23,027 nucleotides of DNA from DAORHV01 sp964434575 (lineage in GTDB: Bacteria > Patescibacteriota > Gracilibacteria > Peribacterales > Peribacteraceae): the NCBI GenBank assembly GCA_964434575.1, contig CAYSWB010000018.1, positions 1-23,027 of the forward strand, written 5' to 3'. Below are positions 1-8,035 of this stretch, piece after piece. The translations under genes were made by a program, and so were the position numbers. The notes below the pieces were generated by a model. It had not been told where the DNA came from and made no database searches. It worked only from the letters and a program-made list of their open reading frames with translations. Positions within the stretch are counted from its first letter, which is position 1. Each line of letters begins with the position of its first letter.

Positions 1-975
1 TTCGACAGCCGCGGCGTCATCGCCATCTCGGGTTCCGAGATCACGGTCGACGACATCGCCCGCGTGCTCGAAGCCGCCCAGGCCGTGAGCATCCCGAGCA
101 ACCGCCGCATCCTGCACATCGAGCCGAAGTCCTACGCGGTGGATGAGCAGCGCGGCATCAAGAACCCGGTCGGCATGACCGGCATCCGCCTGGAGGTGGA
201 GGCTCACATCATCACCGGACAGATCCAGCACGTGAAGAACTTGGAGAAGTGCATCGACCAAGCCGGCGTGGACATCGACGCCCTCGTGCCCGCCACCATC
301 GCCATCTCCGAGGCGGTCCTCACCAAGCGCCAGAAGGAGCTGGGTGTCGTGACCATCGACATCGGCGCCGGTTCCACCAGCGTCTCGGTGTTCGAGGAAG
401 GCACCATCCTGCACTCGGTCTGTCTGCCGGTCGGCGGCGAGAACGTCACCAACGACATCGCCATCGGTCTGCGCACCAGCATCGACACCGCCGAGAAGAT
501 CAAGATCGAGTTCGGTTCCGTGCTCCCGACCGAAATCCAGGAGCGCGAGATGATCGACCTCTCCACGGTTTCCAAGATGGACACCCAGACCGTCTCCAAG
601 AAGTACATGGCCGAGATCATGCAGGCCCGCTACTACGAGATCTTCTCGCTCGTGAAAGAAGAGCTGAAGCGCATCGGCCGTGACGGACTGCTTCCGGCCG
701 GAGCCCTGCTCACCGGCGCCGCCGTGAAGGCCCCCGGCGTGCTGGACATCGCCCGCGAGGTGCTGGGACTGCCCGTGCAGATGGGTTTCCCGGTGGAAGT
801 CGGCGGCGTGATCGAGAAAGTCGACGACCCGGCCTACGCCACCGCGCTCGGCACGCTCCTCTGGGGTGTGCGCGAAGGCAGCCGCAAGGGTGGCTTCGGC
901 TTCTCGATGGGCAGCATCGACATGAAGCGCACCTTCGGCCAGGTCGGCTCGTGGCTCAAGAACCTGCTTCCGTAA
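1..975 (+). CDS. ftsA: Cell division protein FtsA, 5' end missing
   Basis: FtsA is the actin-like ATPase that tethers FtsZ filaments to the inner face of the membrane at the division site. The reading frame is open from base 1, so the start lies upstream; 324 codons are visible. The actin-fold phosphate-binding motif DIGAGST is encoded near base 358 and the adenosine-site motif LLTGAAV near 709. The protein ends in GSWLKNLLP, which fits the amphipathic membrane-targeting helix of FtsA. ftsZ follows after 45 bp, the usual ftsA-ftsZ order at the end of a dcw cluster. The gap is pyrimidine-rich and has no evident promoter, so the two are probably co-transcribed. A MreB or DnaK homologue is unlikely given the C-terminal helix and the neighbour. 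Confidence 0.95.
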   Translation, partial: FDSRGVIAISGSEITVDDIARVLEAAQAVSIPSNRRILHIEPKSYAVDEQRGIKNPVGMTGIRLEVEAHIITGQIQHVKNLEKCIDQAGVDIDALVPATIAISEAVLTKRQKELGVVTIDIGAGSTSVSVFEEGTILHSVCLPVGGENVTNDIAIGLRTSIDTAEKIKIEFGSVLPTEIQEREMIDLSTVSKMDTQTVSKKYMAEIMQARYYEIFSLVKEELKRIGRDGLLPAGALLTGAAVKAPGVLDIAREVLGLPVQMGFPVEVGGVIEKVDDPAYATALGTLLWGVREGSRKGGFGFSMGSIDMKRTFGQVGSWLKNLLP

Positions 976-1020
976 TTCTCCTCCTTTCTACCTCCTCGTT
1001 CTTCCCTTCCCCCCGTTCCC

Positions 1021-2292
1021 ATGTCAGACACGTTGCGCTCCCTGTTCTCCGGCTCGAAGTCTTCGGGCGGCGGAAACAGCTTCACCCCTCCGCCTCCGGC
1101 CAAGTCCGGTGACGGCGCCGCGTCCACGGGAAGCGGTTACCAGGAGATCCGTCCGGACATCGCCCCCAACGCGGTCATCCGCGTGGTCGGCGTGGGCGGC
1201 GGCGGCAGCAACGCCGTGTCGCGCATGATCTCCAGCAAGGTCGGCGGCGTGGAATTCATCGCCGTCAACACCGACGCGCAGGCGTTGTTCCACAACCCCG
1301 CCGGCACCAAGGTGAACATCGGCCGCGGCACCACCAGGGGACTGGGCGCCGGCGCCAACCCGGACATCGGTTTGCAGTCCGCCAAGGAGAGCTCCGAGGA
1401 GATCAAGAAGGCGCTGGAGGGCGCGGACCTGGTGTTCATCACCGCCGGTCTCGGCGGCGGCACCGGTTCGGGCGCCGCTCCGTACATCGCCGAGCTGGCC
1501 CGTTCCATGGGCGTGCTCACGGTGGGTGTTGTCACCAAGCCGTTCAGCTTCGAAGGTCTGCGCCGCCGCAAGCAGGCGGATGAGGCCCTGGAGGCCCTGC
1601 GCGGCAAGGTGGACACCCTCATTACCATCCCCAACGACAAGATCTTGTCGCTGATCGACAAGACCACCCCGCTGACCGAGGCGTTCCAGATCGTCGATGA
1701 GATCCTCCGTCACGGTATCGAGGGCATCGCGAGCCTGATCACGGTCCATGGTCTGGTGAACGTCGACTTCGCCGACGTGCGCTCCGTCATGCAGGACGCC
1801 GGTTCCGCCCTCATGGGCATCGGTTACGGCACCGGCGACAGCCGCGCCGCCGAGGCCGCCCGCGCCGCCATCGACAGCCCGCTGTTGGAACTTTCCATCT
1901 CGGGAGCGAAGGGCATCCTGTTCAACATCACGGGTGGCAACGACATGAGCATGTTCGAGGTCGACGAGGCCGCGCGCATCGTCACCGAGGCCGCCGATCC
2001 GGAGGCCAACATCATCTTCGGCGCCGTGATCGACGATGCCTACACCGGACAGGTGAAGTGCACCGTCATCGCCACGGGCTTCGATGAGCGCAAGGACTCC
2101 CAGATGTCGTCCGCAGCCGCTCCGTTGCTCCGCCAGCTGCCGTCGTACAAGAAGCAGCAGGAGACGTCCGCCAAGAGCGAGAACCCGGCCCGCGGAGACG
2201 ATGCCGTCATCAAGCTGTCCGGCACGCAACTGAATGAAGAAGAGCTGGAGGTTCCCACCTTCATGCGCAAGAAGATCGGCGGCAACAAGTAG
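1021..2292 (+). CDS. ftsZ: Cell division GTPase FtsZ
   Basis: FtsZ is the tubulin-like GTPase that forms the division ring. The 423-residue protein has the nucleotide-binding GVGGGGSNAV near residues 57-66 and the tubulin signature GGGTGSG at 145-151. The T7-loop region and the extreme C-terminal peptide (EVPTFMRKK) that binds FtsA are both present, so it is complete. The first ~48 residues are a Gly/Ser/Pro-rich extension longer than in typical FtsZ. The ATG at 1021 is the only good start I see, but there is no Shine-Dalgarno sequence; a pyrimidine-rich stretch occupies 976-1020. A strong intrinsic terminator follows, so this is the last gene of its operon. Confidence 0.98.
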   Translation: MSDTLRSLFSGSKSSGGGNSFTPPPPAKSGDGAASTGSGYQEIRPDIAPNAVIRVVGVGGGGSNAVSRMISSKVGGVEFIAVNTDAQALFHNPAGTKVNIGRGTTRGLGAGANPDIGLQSAKESSEEIKKALEGADLVFITAGLGGGTGSGAAPYIAELARSMGVLTVGVVTKPFSFEGLRRRKQADEALEALRGKVDTLITIPNDKILSLIDKTTPLTEAFQIVDEILRHGIEGIASLITVHGLVNVDFADVRSVMQDAGSALMGIGYGTGDSRAAEAARAAIDSPLLELSISGAKGILFNITGGNDMSMFEVDEAARIVTEAADPEANIIFGAVIDDAYTGQVKCTVIATGFDERKDSQMSSAAAPLLRQLPSYKKQQETSAKSENPARGDDAVIKLSGTQLNEEELEVPTFMRKKIGGNK

Positions 2293-2328
2293 TCCGCCCC
2301 CAACACACGCCACACGGGAAATGTGGAG

Positions 2329-2357
2329 AAAGCCGGCCGCAAGGCCGGTTTTTTCTT
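2329..2357 (+). terminator. Intrinsic terminator after ftsZ
   Basis: A 10-bp stem (AAAGCCGGCC with GGCCGGTTTT, one G-T pair) closes a GCAA tetraloop and runs into a six-T tract plus CTT. It lies 37 bp after the ftsZ stop codon. Confidence 0.93.
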
Positions 2358-2403
2358 ATTCCATTGCCTCAGTCGAAGGTTGATGCCGCCAAGGATGTTC
2401 TTC

Positions 2404-2806
2404 CCGGAGGACCAGGGAACCTTGTTCGGTTCCCTAGGCCCTCCGGACCTTCCTTACCCTCCTAACCGTACCGTGGTGACGACCTCGTCGTGGTCCTTGT
2501 GCTGCGCCGGCGCTCTGCTTTCCAGGCAGAACGTCGGCGTGGTCCTACTTCCTCCGTCAGAGGTTTGTCCCATCTTCGGAGGTTGGACACGGCGGGATGT
2601 GTCGCGCATCTGGCCGGTGCCGTCTCGCTCCCTCCGAAGCAGTCCGTGAAATTTCAAAGAAATGTAGGACCGCGAGGAGCGTGGAGCGCAGGCCAGACGG
2701 CCTGCCGCGCGACGTTTATGTTCCCAGGCCCAAGCTCTTGAGTCCGAGCCGGAGGCGAAAGACGAAAGGCTTGGGACGCAATCCCCCTTGGGGACTCCAC
2801 TTTTTC
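2404..2806 (+). ncRNA. Candidate structured RNA, unidentified class
   Basis: The 488 bp between the ftsZ terminator and dut hold no convincing gene but many nested inverted repeats. CCGGAGG (2404-2410) pairs with CCTCCGG (2440-2446), with AGGGAACC/GGTTCCCT inside. A GCCGGCG/CGTCGGC hairpin lies near 2507-2538. An 11-bp helix pairs CGTGGTCCTAC (2538-2548) with GTAGGACCGCG (2664-2674) and encloses CTTCGGAGG (2574-2582) paired with CCTCCGAAG (2631-2639). Further stems are GCAGGCC/GGCCTGC near 2688-2705 and CCCAAGC/GCTTGGG near 2730-2775. CCCC-CTT-GGGG at 2783-2793 followed by TTTTT at 2801 may be a weak terminator. I did not find the conserved cores of RNase P RNA, tmRNA, SRP RNA or a T-box. The strand is uncertain because hairpins look alike on both; plus is chosen to match the neighbours. 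Confidence 0.45.
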
Positions 2807-2816
2807 AAAAAAGTGG
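2797..2816. repeat. A/T-rich hairpin upstream of dut
   Basis: CCACTTTTTC and AAAAAAGTGG form a near-perfect inverted repeat 18 bp before the dut -10 hexamer. It may be a bidirectional terminator or an operator. No T tract follows it on either strand beyond the stem itself. Confidence 0.45.
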
Positions 2817-2833
2817 AAAAGAATAATGTCCGC

Positions 2834-2839
2834 TACAAT
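2834..2839 (+). promoter_or_regulatory. -10 element of dut (leaderless type)
   Basis: TACAAT lies exactly 6 nt before the dut ATG, so transcription would start at or next to the start codon. No convincing -35 is visible, and there is no Shine-Dalgarno sequence. Confidence 0.55.
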
Positions 2840-2845
2840 CACCAC

Positions 2846-3274
2846 ATGAACGTCTCCATCCAACGCATCGACTCGTCCCTTCCTTTGCCCGAGTACCACT
2901 CGGCCGGCGCCGCCGCGTTCGATTTCGTCACCCGCGAGACCACGGTCATCCAGCCGCGAGCCATGGGCCTGGTGCCCGGGAACATCATCGTGAAGGTGCC
3001 TGAGGGCTACGCGTTGCTGATACTCCCGCGTTCGTCGTTGCCGAGGAAAAAAGGCCTGATCTGCCCGCATTCGCTGGGTCTTATCGACCAGGATTACCAC
3101 GGCCCCAAGGACGAGATCTTCGTGCAGGTGCAGAACGTCACCGACCAGCCCGTGACCGTGGAGAGAGGGGAGCGCATCGCGCAGGGATTGTTCGTGAAAA
3201 TCGACCGCGCGCAATGGGCGGAAACCGACGGTCACGGCGCGGAAAGCCGGGGCGGGTTCGGCAGTACGGGGTGA
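2846..3274 (+). CDS. dut: dUTP diphosphatase (trimeric dUTPase family)
   Basis: It hydrolyses dUTP to dUMP and pyrophosphate, keeping uracil out of DNA and feeding dTMP synthesis. All five dUTPase motifs can be read in the 142 residues: SAGAAAFD (19-26, a variant of AGxDL), PRSSL (61-65), GLIDQDYHG (78-86, with the catalytic Asp), RGERIAQ (107-113) and RGGFGSTG (135-142). The length is normal for a homotrimeric enzyme. The frame is open further upstream, but the ATG at 2846 fits the family N-terminus and sits 6 nt after TACAAT. dCTP deaminase, a relative with the same fold, is less likely because motif 5 is the canonical dUTPase P-loop-like tail. The next gene has its own promoter starting at the dut stop. 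Confidence 0.93.
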   Translation: MNVSIQRIDSSLPLPEYHSAGAAAFDFVTRETTVIQPRAMGLVPGNIIVKVPEGYALLILPRSSLPRKKGLICPHSLGLIDQDYHGPKDEIFVQVQNVTDQPVTVERGERIAQGLFVKIDRAQWAETDGHGAESRGGFGSTG

Positions 3275-3303
3275 TTGACAGATGTTATTACATATTGCAT
3301 TAT
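3275..3303 (+). promoter_or_regulatory. Promoter of the zinc-ribbon ORF
   Basis: A perfect -35 TTGACA (3275-3280), a 17-bp spacer and -10 CATTAT (3298-3303) end 6 nt before the ATG at 3310. The transcript would be leaderless. Confidence 0.75.
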
Positions 3304-3309
3304 GCGTAT

Positions 3310-3609
3310 ATGAACTGGGAAGCGCGAATCTCTGCAGCACGAGAAAATGGCTTTTTTACCGATGAAGATAGGCACCTCTCCTTGGACTGGAAAACATGCA
3401 TGATTGGTGAGCATGTTGGAGTAACACAATCGTTACTCGATGATTTAGCCCTTCGGTTCGGGAGAGATTTTTGCAATGCGGTTCATGCAAATGATGTAGA
3501 GCGAGCCGCGCAAATTCGCGTTGATGCTCTTCGCATTAATTTCTGCAAACAGTGTTCCGCCATCATTGACTGGCAAGGTGATGATTTCTGCTCGAATTGC
3601 AAGGGATGA
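3310..3609 (+). CDS. Small protein with C-terminal zinc ribbon
   Basis: I do not recognise this 99-residue protein. Its last 22 residues contain a C-x2-C, 11 residues, C-x2-C arrangement (CKQC ... CSNC), a probable zinc ribbon; the rest looks helical, with no membrane segment. The ATG at 3310 is chosen over an upstream in-frame ATG inside dut because a consensus TTGACA-17-CATTAT promoter ends 6 nt before it. The gene is visibly richer in A and T than its neighbours and uses many A/T-ending codons, which suggests recent acquisition. It converges on the 1280-aa gene with only 8 bp between the stop codons and no visible terminator. Any role in nucleic-acid binding is only inferred from the ribbon. 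Confidence 0.75.
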   Translation: MNWEARISAARENGFFTDEDRHLSLDWKTCMIGEHVGVTQSLLDDLALRFGRDFCNAVHANDVERAAQIRVDALRINFCKQCSAIIDWQGDDFCSNCKG

Positions 3610-3617
3610 AGACGTTC

Positions 3618-6600
3618 CTACTTCTTCACCTGGTAATTATTTTTGATGATGGCATCCATTTCGTTCCATGCGACGTCCGTCACCAAGTTGCGGTCCACTA
3701 ACTCTTTGATGATGCGTCGCCCAGATTGATCACGGTTCTGGGGGAACTTCTCACGGCGGGAGCCGTCCAAGTCGTTCCACCAAATGTTGATCTTCGTGGA
3801 CATTTCCTGTTTGAAGTTGCGCAGCGCAATGGGGTCGAGCTTTGCCAGCTCATCATCGCGGTCGAACAGCTGCGCGAAGAATCCTTCGGCTTTTTCGGCG
3901 GTGGTCCACTGACCGGTGGAGTCCTTGATGAGGATCTTTTTGATGTGCGTGGGGTTGAGCAGCATGATGTCCGAGCCGCCATTTTCGTTGTTGAAGTAAT
4001 CGTTGTCGGTTTTTGCGGGTGAGCAGGTGCCTTGGGCGGTGGCATCGAAGAATTCTTTGCGGTATTCCGTGAATGCGGTTTCGAACAGGGAGATTTTGGT
4101 GCCCTTCTTCCAGTGTTTGCCGAACCGCATGAGGATGCGGCTCTTGAATTCGCCGTTTTCCTCGGAGGCGGTCTTGCCGGCCAAGACCATGCCGATGGCT
4201 TCGTATTTGCCGAGGCGGCCCTCCGGCGTGTCCGGGAACTCGGCGCCAGCCTGCTTCAGCCGCGTTTCGATGTCTTCCATCGTCTTGGTGACGATGTTGT
4301 TGCCGAACTCGGCTTTCCCCTTTTTCCAGTCGTCGATCTGGTTACGTTTCATCTTCAGCCAGGTGATGGTCCACGCCGACTGCTGGATGGTGTGGTTCGA
4401 GATGTTGTCGATCATGCCTTTATCCAAGCACTTCAGCAGCGTCGGGTCGCTTTTGGACTCGTCGCGGATAAGCATCAGGATGGTCGTCAGCATCCAGGTG
4501 TGGCTATGCGAGTATTTGGCCTTGTCCTGCAGGCGCTGCATGATGCCCTGCACCACGAAGATGTTCTTGTGGCGCAGTTCATGGACAAGCACGTTCATGA
4601 TCGGCGGCACGTCGGGCTCCTTATCGACTTTCTCGATGCCTTCTTTGACCATTTTGGCCTTGCCGCCTTCGTGCGATTGCACGAGCTCCTCGAACTGCTC
4701 GGGACCGAATTCCGCGTTATAGTCCATGCCGTAGACGTTGCTGCCGTTGAGTTTGTCCAAATCGAACAGCCATGCTTTGCCGGCGGCGAATTCCAGCACG
4801 GCTTTCTTTTCGTTCACGTTGGACAGCTTCCAGTACAAGCCGGTACCGGGGGCCATGAGTGTGTCGTAGTTCAAACCGGCGGTCTTCAGGAATTCCAGGA
4901 AGTCGTGGGTTTGCTTCTCGTTGGCGGCGCGGGCCTGCTTCTTCAGCGTGTGCTCGATGGGCTGGGCGATGAACGAACCGCGTGCCAGGTTGTCGGCGAT
5001 GCGGTGGGCCTTGCGGTCCTTTCCTTCGCTCCAGCGCGTGACGATGGCTTCCTTGAACACGCCGACGATCTTCACCAGGTCCGACCACGACACCCACTCG
5101 ACCTGCTTGCCGTTGCCGAACACGTTTTCGCGCAGCATTTTCCAGAAACTCTTGTCCTCGGCCGGCGGGGGATCGGGGCGGTCGGTGCGCATGAATTCCT
5201 CCACCTGTTTCACGGAAACCGCGATGCCGGAAACGAAGCGCGACAGGGCCTTCTGGGCCTGCTCACGGTTGGTTTTCTCATCCGGACCGAAGTTCCACTT
5301 CTCCATGAGATCGGCCTTTTCCTTCGCCGTCAGGCCGCCCTTTTTTTCATCCAGGTCCCAGCGGTCCAGCGCGTCGTGGTACACGCGTGCCGTCGCCAGG
5401 TCGGCGGCTGTTTCGCCCATGAACTGCTCGATGGCGCTGAGGCTTTGCAGTTCCGCGCGCTGGCGGTCACTGCCCATGCGGCCGATGGCTTCGCGCAGGC
5501 GCGGCACGTTCTCCTTGAAAGACTTGAACGTACTTTCGCTGGAGCGAATGGATGCGCCGATGTCGCTCAGGCTCTTGGTCTTCTCTTCTTCCGCCGCGAC
5601 CGTGTCACCGATTTTGTCTTTCACTTCCTTCTGCTCGCCGGTGTTCGTGCGCAGCGTTTCCTGGTAATCCGCGGCGAGCTTGTTTCCGGCCTCATTGTCT
5701 TCCGCGGCGCCCCGCAGCCTCTCCGTGACGGCGGGTGCGTGACGGTCCACCTCGGCGCCGAGCAAGCCCAACGTACCGGCAAGGGCGGACGGCGTCCCGT
5801 CGGTCGGCATGCGGATGCCGGACAGCAGCTGGTGGATCTTCCAGCTGGCAACCTCGGTGCGATCGTCGCTCTCGCGGGCATAGGGGTGCTTTTCGCCGCC
5901 CAGGTAGATGGCGATGGCTTCGTCCAGGATTTCGTCATCGGGCATGGTGCTGCCGCGCGCGCCGAACGCATCGCGGACGAGCTCGCTCAGCTCTTCCCAC
6001 TTGCCGGCGGTCACCAGGTCGGCCTTGGCTTTGGCGACGAAATCTTTGTCCTTGCGGGTCTCGTTGCGGACGGCCACGTGCGACAGCTCGTGGATGACGC
6101 TGCGCGGCCCCTTCACCGGGTCCTTGGCCTCGGGATGGTCTAGGTTGAAGTAGATGACGTTTTTAAACTGGAACGCCGACGGCATGTTGTCCGCCATGGA
6201 GTCCTGCACTTCGTCGGGCCGGCTTGCATCCGCACGGAGCGATTCCAGGTATTTCCCGCGGAATTCGTCCTGCGGAAGATACTGCGCCCCCGGCACGTCG
6301 AACTCGCGGTCCTTGAGAACCTTTTCGCGTTCGGCTTCCACGGCCGCGGCCATGCCCGGCACGTTGGCCATCACCCAAACCACGGCGTCTTTGCCGCTGT
6401 AGCCGATGGGAATGGGCGTGTCGTTGTTCAGGAACACGCGCTCGATGGTCGTACGGTGCTCGGCATAGATGCGCTCCATCTCCGCATCGTCGGTGATGTC
6501 CGCTTGGGACAGCGCCTCCGTCAGCTCGCCGACGTCCACTTCGCTGGCCGAGAGCCTCAGGTACTCGGCATGTTGCTGCTCGGCGCGGATTTTTTCGATG

Positions 6601-7460
6601 CGTGCGCGCAGTTCCGGGAGCTGGTTCAGCATCCAGTCCAGGCGTTCGCGGGGGCGGTTCACGAACGTGTTCGGATCGGCGTCGGGCAACAGGGTTGCCA
6701 GCGTGCCTTCGAACCGCGTGAGCGCGGCGGCGACTTCCACCTGATTCTGCCAGTTCACCGTCGCCAGTTCGCCGACCATCGCGTTCACGGCGGCGTTGTC
6801 CAGTTGCGCTTCGCGACGCTCGCTCATGACTTTTTCGTTCTTCGCGCGACGTTCGCGCATCACCGTGTCCACTTCGGGCAGGTAGCGCATGCGCAGCACG
6901 AGTTCTGTCTTATTCGGAACAGAACCGCCGTCGTCCGGCGGCAGCGACAGCAAGCGGCGGACCATCGCCTTGCGGCGATCGTAGTAGTCGGCGATCGAGG
7001 CGTCCTTACTCCAGTCGATGCGCTCCATGTCGGCCAGCGTGTCGCCGGTTTCACGCGACATCTCCAGTACGCTTGCTCCGTCTCCTCCGGCTTTGGCCGT
7101 CAACACGCGGGTCACCGCCTCGCGCGTGGTGCCGCGTACCAATTCGGGCTCCTCGCCCTGCAGCACGTCCGCGTGCTTCACGGCCAGGGCTGCCGCTTCG
7201 TCTTCCGTCAGCTTGTTCAAGTCCACGTTCGCCGCGTCGTTCAGGAACTGCAGGTGCGTGCGGGTGTCGCGGCCGATCTTGCGCACGGCGCGCTCGGGAG
7301 CGGCGCGGCTCAGCTCGATAAGGCCCAGGCGGTCATCCGGGTTCCGCTCGGCATTCGCGCCGCTTGCTTCGCCGGTCGCTTTTGCCCAAAAGACCAGGCG
7401 CTGCTCCGCGAGGGGAGAGTGCTTGGGTGCAAAGCGAGCGTTGGCGAGGTGCCGCAGCAT
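3618..7460 (-). CDS. Very large protein with HExxH metallopeptidase motifs, unknown family
   Basis: This 1280-residue protein is not recognised as a whole. Around 451-461 it reads GPRSVIHELSH, a gluzincin-type HExxH zinc site (H457, E458, H461). About 50 residues later DEAIAIYLGG (E514) could supply the third ligand, so residues ~380-550 may be a metallopeptidase domain. A second HExxH (HELRH, 960-964) lies in the C-terminal half without an obvious third ligand. The N-terminal 350 and central 580-760 residues are charged and helix-rich, possibly coiled coil. No signal peptide or membrane segment is seen, so it is probably cytoplasmic unless exported with its neighbour. Its ATG directly follows the TAG of the upstream membrane-protein gene (TAGATG), implying translational coupling. 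The long ORFs on the opposite strand are shadows. Confidence 0.85.
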   Translation of the reverse strand: MLRHLANARFAPKHSPLAEQRLVFWAKATGEASGANAERNPDDRLGLIELSRAAPERAVRKIGRDTRTHLQFLNDAANVDLNKLTEDEAAALAVKHADVLQGEEPELVRGTTREAVTRVLTAKAGGDGASVLEMSRETGDTLADMERIDWSKDASIADYYDRRKAMVRRLLSLPPDDGGSVPNKTELVLRMRYLPEVDTVMRERRAKNEKVMSERREAQLDNAAVNAMVGELATVNWQNQVEVAAALTRFEGTLATLLPDADPNTFVNRPRERLDWMLNQLPELRARIEKIRAEQQHAEYLRLSASEVDVGELTEALSQADITDDAEMERIYAEHRTTIERVFLNNDTPIPIGYSGKDAVVWVMANVPGMAAAVEAEREKVLKDREFDVPGAQYLPQDEFRGKYLESLRADASRPDEVQDSMADNMPSAFQFKNVIYFNLDHPEAKDPVKGPRSVIHELSHVAVRNETRKDKDFVAKAKADLVTAGKWEELSELVRDAFGARGSTMPDDEILDEAIAIYLGGEKHPYARESDDRTEVASWKIHQLLSGIRMPTDGTPSALAGTLGLLGAEVDRHAPAVTERLRGAAEDNEAGNKLAADYQETLRTNTGEQKEVKDKIGDTVAAEEEKTKSLSDIGASIRSSESTFKSFKENVPRLREAIGRMGSDRQRAELQSLSAIEQFMGETAADLATARVYHDALDRWDLDEKKGGLTAKEKADLMEKWNFGPDEKTNREQAQKALSRFVSGIAVSVKQVEEFMRTDRPDPPPAEDKSFWKMLRENVFGNGKQVEWVSWSDLVKIVGVFKEAIVTRWSEGKDRKAHRIADNLARGSFIAQPIEHTLKKQARAANEKQTHDFLEFLKTAGLNYDTLMAPGTGLYWKLSNVNEKKAVLEFAAGKAWLFDLDKLNGSNVYGMDYNAEFGPEQFEELVQSHEGGKAKMVKEGIEKVDKEPDVPPIMNVLVHELRHKNIFVVQGIMQRLQDKAKYSHSHTWMLTTILMLIRDESKSDPTLLKCLDKGMIDNISNHTIQQSAWTITWLKMKRNQIDDWKKGKAEFGNNIVTKTMEDIETRLKQAGAEFPDTPEGRLGKYEAIGMVLAGKTASEENGEFKSRILMRFGKHWKKGTKISLFETAFTEYRKEFFDATAQGTCSPAKTDNDYFNNENGGSDIMLLNPTHIKKILIKDSTGQWTTAEKAEGFFAQLFDRDDELAKLDPIALRNFKQEMSTKINIWWNDLDGSRREKFPQNRDQSGRRIIKELVDRNLVTDVAWNEMDAIIKNNYQVKK

Positions 7461-7937
7461 CTACAGTTTACAAATACGGATAATGAGGTCAAGTATTTTT
7501 TCGCGTTTGTGCGGGTTCTGCGGCAGGAAATGCAACATGGTGTCGCGGATGGTGAGCGGGTTCACGTCGCCGGTGTGGATGATGAGATCCGGGCGAAGCG
7601 ACTTCTTGTGCTCCACGTGCAGCTCGCAGTGGTCGGGACTGGAGAGGATCCAGAAATCCTTCCACTCGTTCCAGGCGTGCATGACGCCGTCGAACTCGAT
7701 GCCGAGCTCGGTGAGACGGATGCTGTGGATGGGGTGCTGCTCGTTGCGGACCAGGTAGAACAGGCCCGCCAGGATGGCGATGGTCACCGAGAACGACCAC
7801 GCGCCGGTAAGCACGCCGTAGACGATCATGCCCAGGACGGCGATGCTCGCGCCGACGTACCAGCGGTGGCCGCGTTCATGCGTCAGCCGCGAGGGGGCTT
7901 TCCACTCGAGCAGGGAACTCTGGAGATCGGTGTGCAT
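7461..7937 (-). CDS. Small two-TM membrane protein with PH-like C-terminal region
   Basis: The 158 residues begin with ~25 polar residues, then two hydrophobic segments (about 27-43 and 48-64). A soluble region of alternating short strands follows (HSIRLTELGIEFDG, WNEWKDFWILSS), ending in a helix. This resembles the layout of small bacterial membrane proteins with a PH-like domain, but I cannot assign a family. The stop codon TAG abuts the ATG of the 1280-aa gene, so the two are almost certainly translated from one mRNA and may act together at the membrane. A TGGCAA-17-TATAAT promoter lies 22 nt upstream of the ATG; no Shine-Dalgarno is present in the short leader. Confidence 0.8.
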   Translation of the reverse strand: MHTDLQSSLLEWKAPSRLTHERGHRWYVGASIAVLGMIVYGVLTGAWSFSVTIAILAGLFYLVRNEQHPIHSIRLTELGIEFDGVMHAWNEWKDFWILSSPDHCELHVEHKKSLRPDLIIHTGDVNPLTIRDTMLHFLPQNPHKREKILDLIIRICKL

Positions 7938-7959
7938 ATGGGTTTGAAGAAATCTGTTT

Positions 7960-7988
7960 ATTATAGCCGAAAAACGGGTTTTTTGCCA
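7960..7988 (-). promoter_or_regulatory. Promoter of the membrane protein/1280-aa gene pair
   Basis: On the minus strand a perfect -10 TATAAT (7960-7965) is preceded, 17 bp upstream, by a weak -35 TGGCAA (7983-7988). The hexamer ends 22 nt before the ATG at 7937. Confidence 0.6.
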
Positions 7989-8035
7989 TCCGCGGAAGTT
8001 GTCTATATATCGTGATTATTGTCTCGTATATCTTA

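Noticed and set aside
2323..2741. ORFs of 67-108 codons in the ftsZ-dut gap
   Set aside because: They overlap one another in several frames on both strands, have arginine/serine/proline-rich low-quality translations and begin inside the ftsZ terminator or hairpins.
2358..2845. RNase P RNA, tmRNA or SRP RNA in the ftsZ-dut gap
   Set aside because: Some fragments look similar (GGAAGGTCCGG on the minus strand, GGCAGAACGTCGGCG on the plus strand), but the conserved segments are incomplete or in the wrong order, and no tRNA-like T arm or tag ORF is present. A covariance-model search would settle it.
4032..6143. 703-codon ORF opposite the 1280-aa gene, and other long antisense ORFs there
   Set aside because: It is a shadow in GC-rich codons of the minus-strand gene, whose translation has recognisable motifs and a coupled upstream gene.
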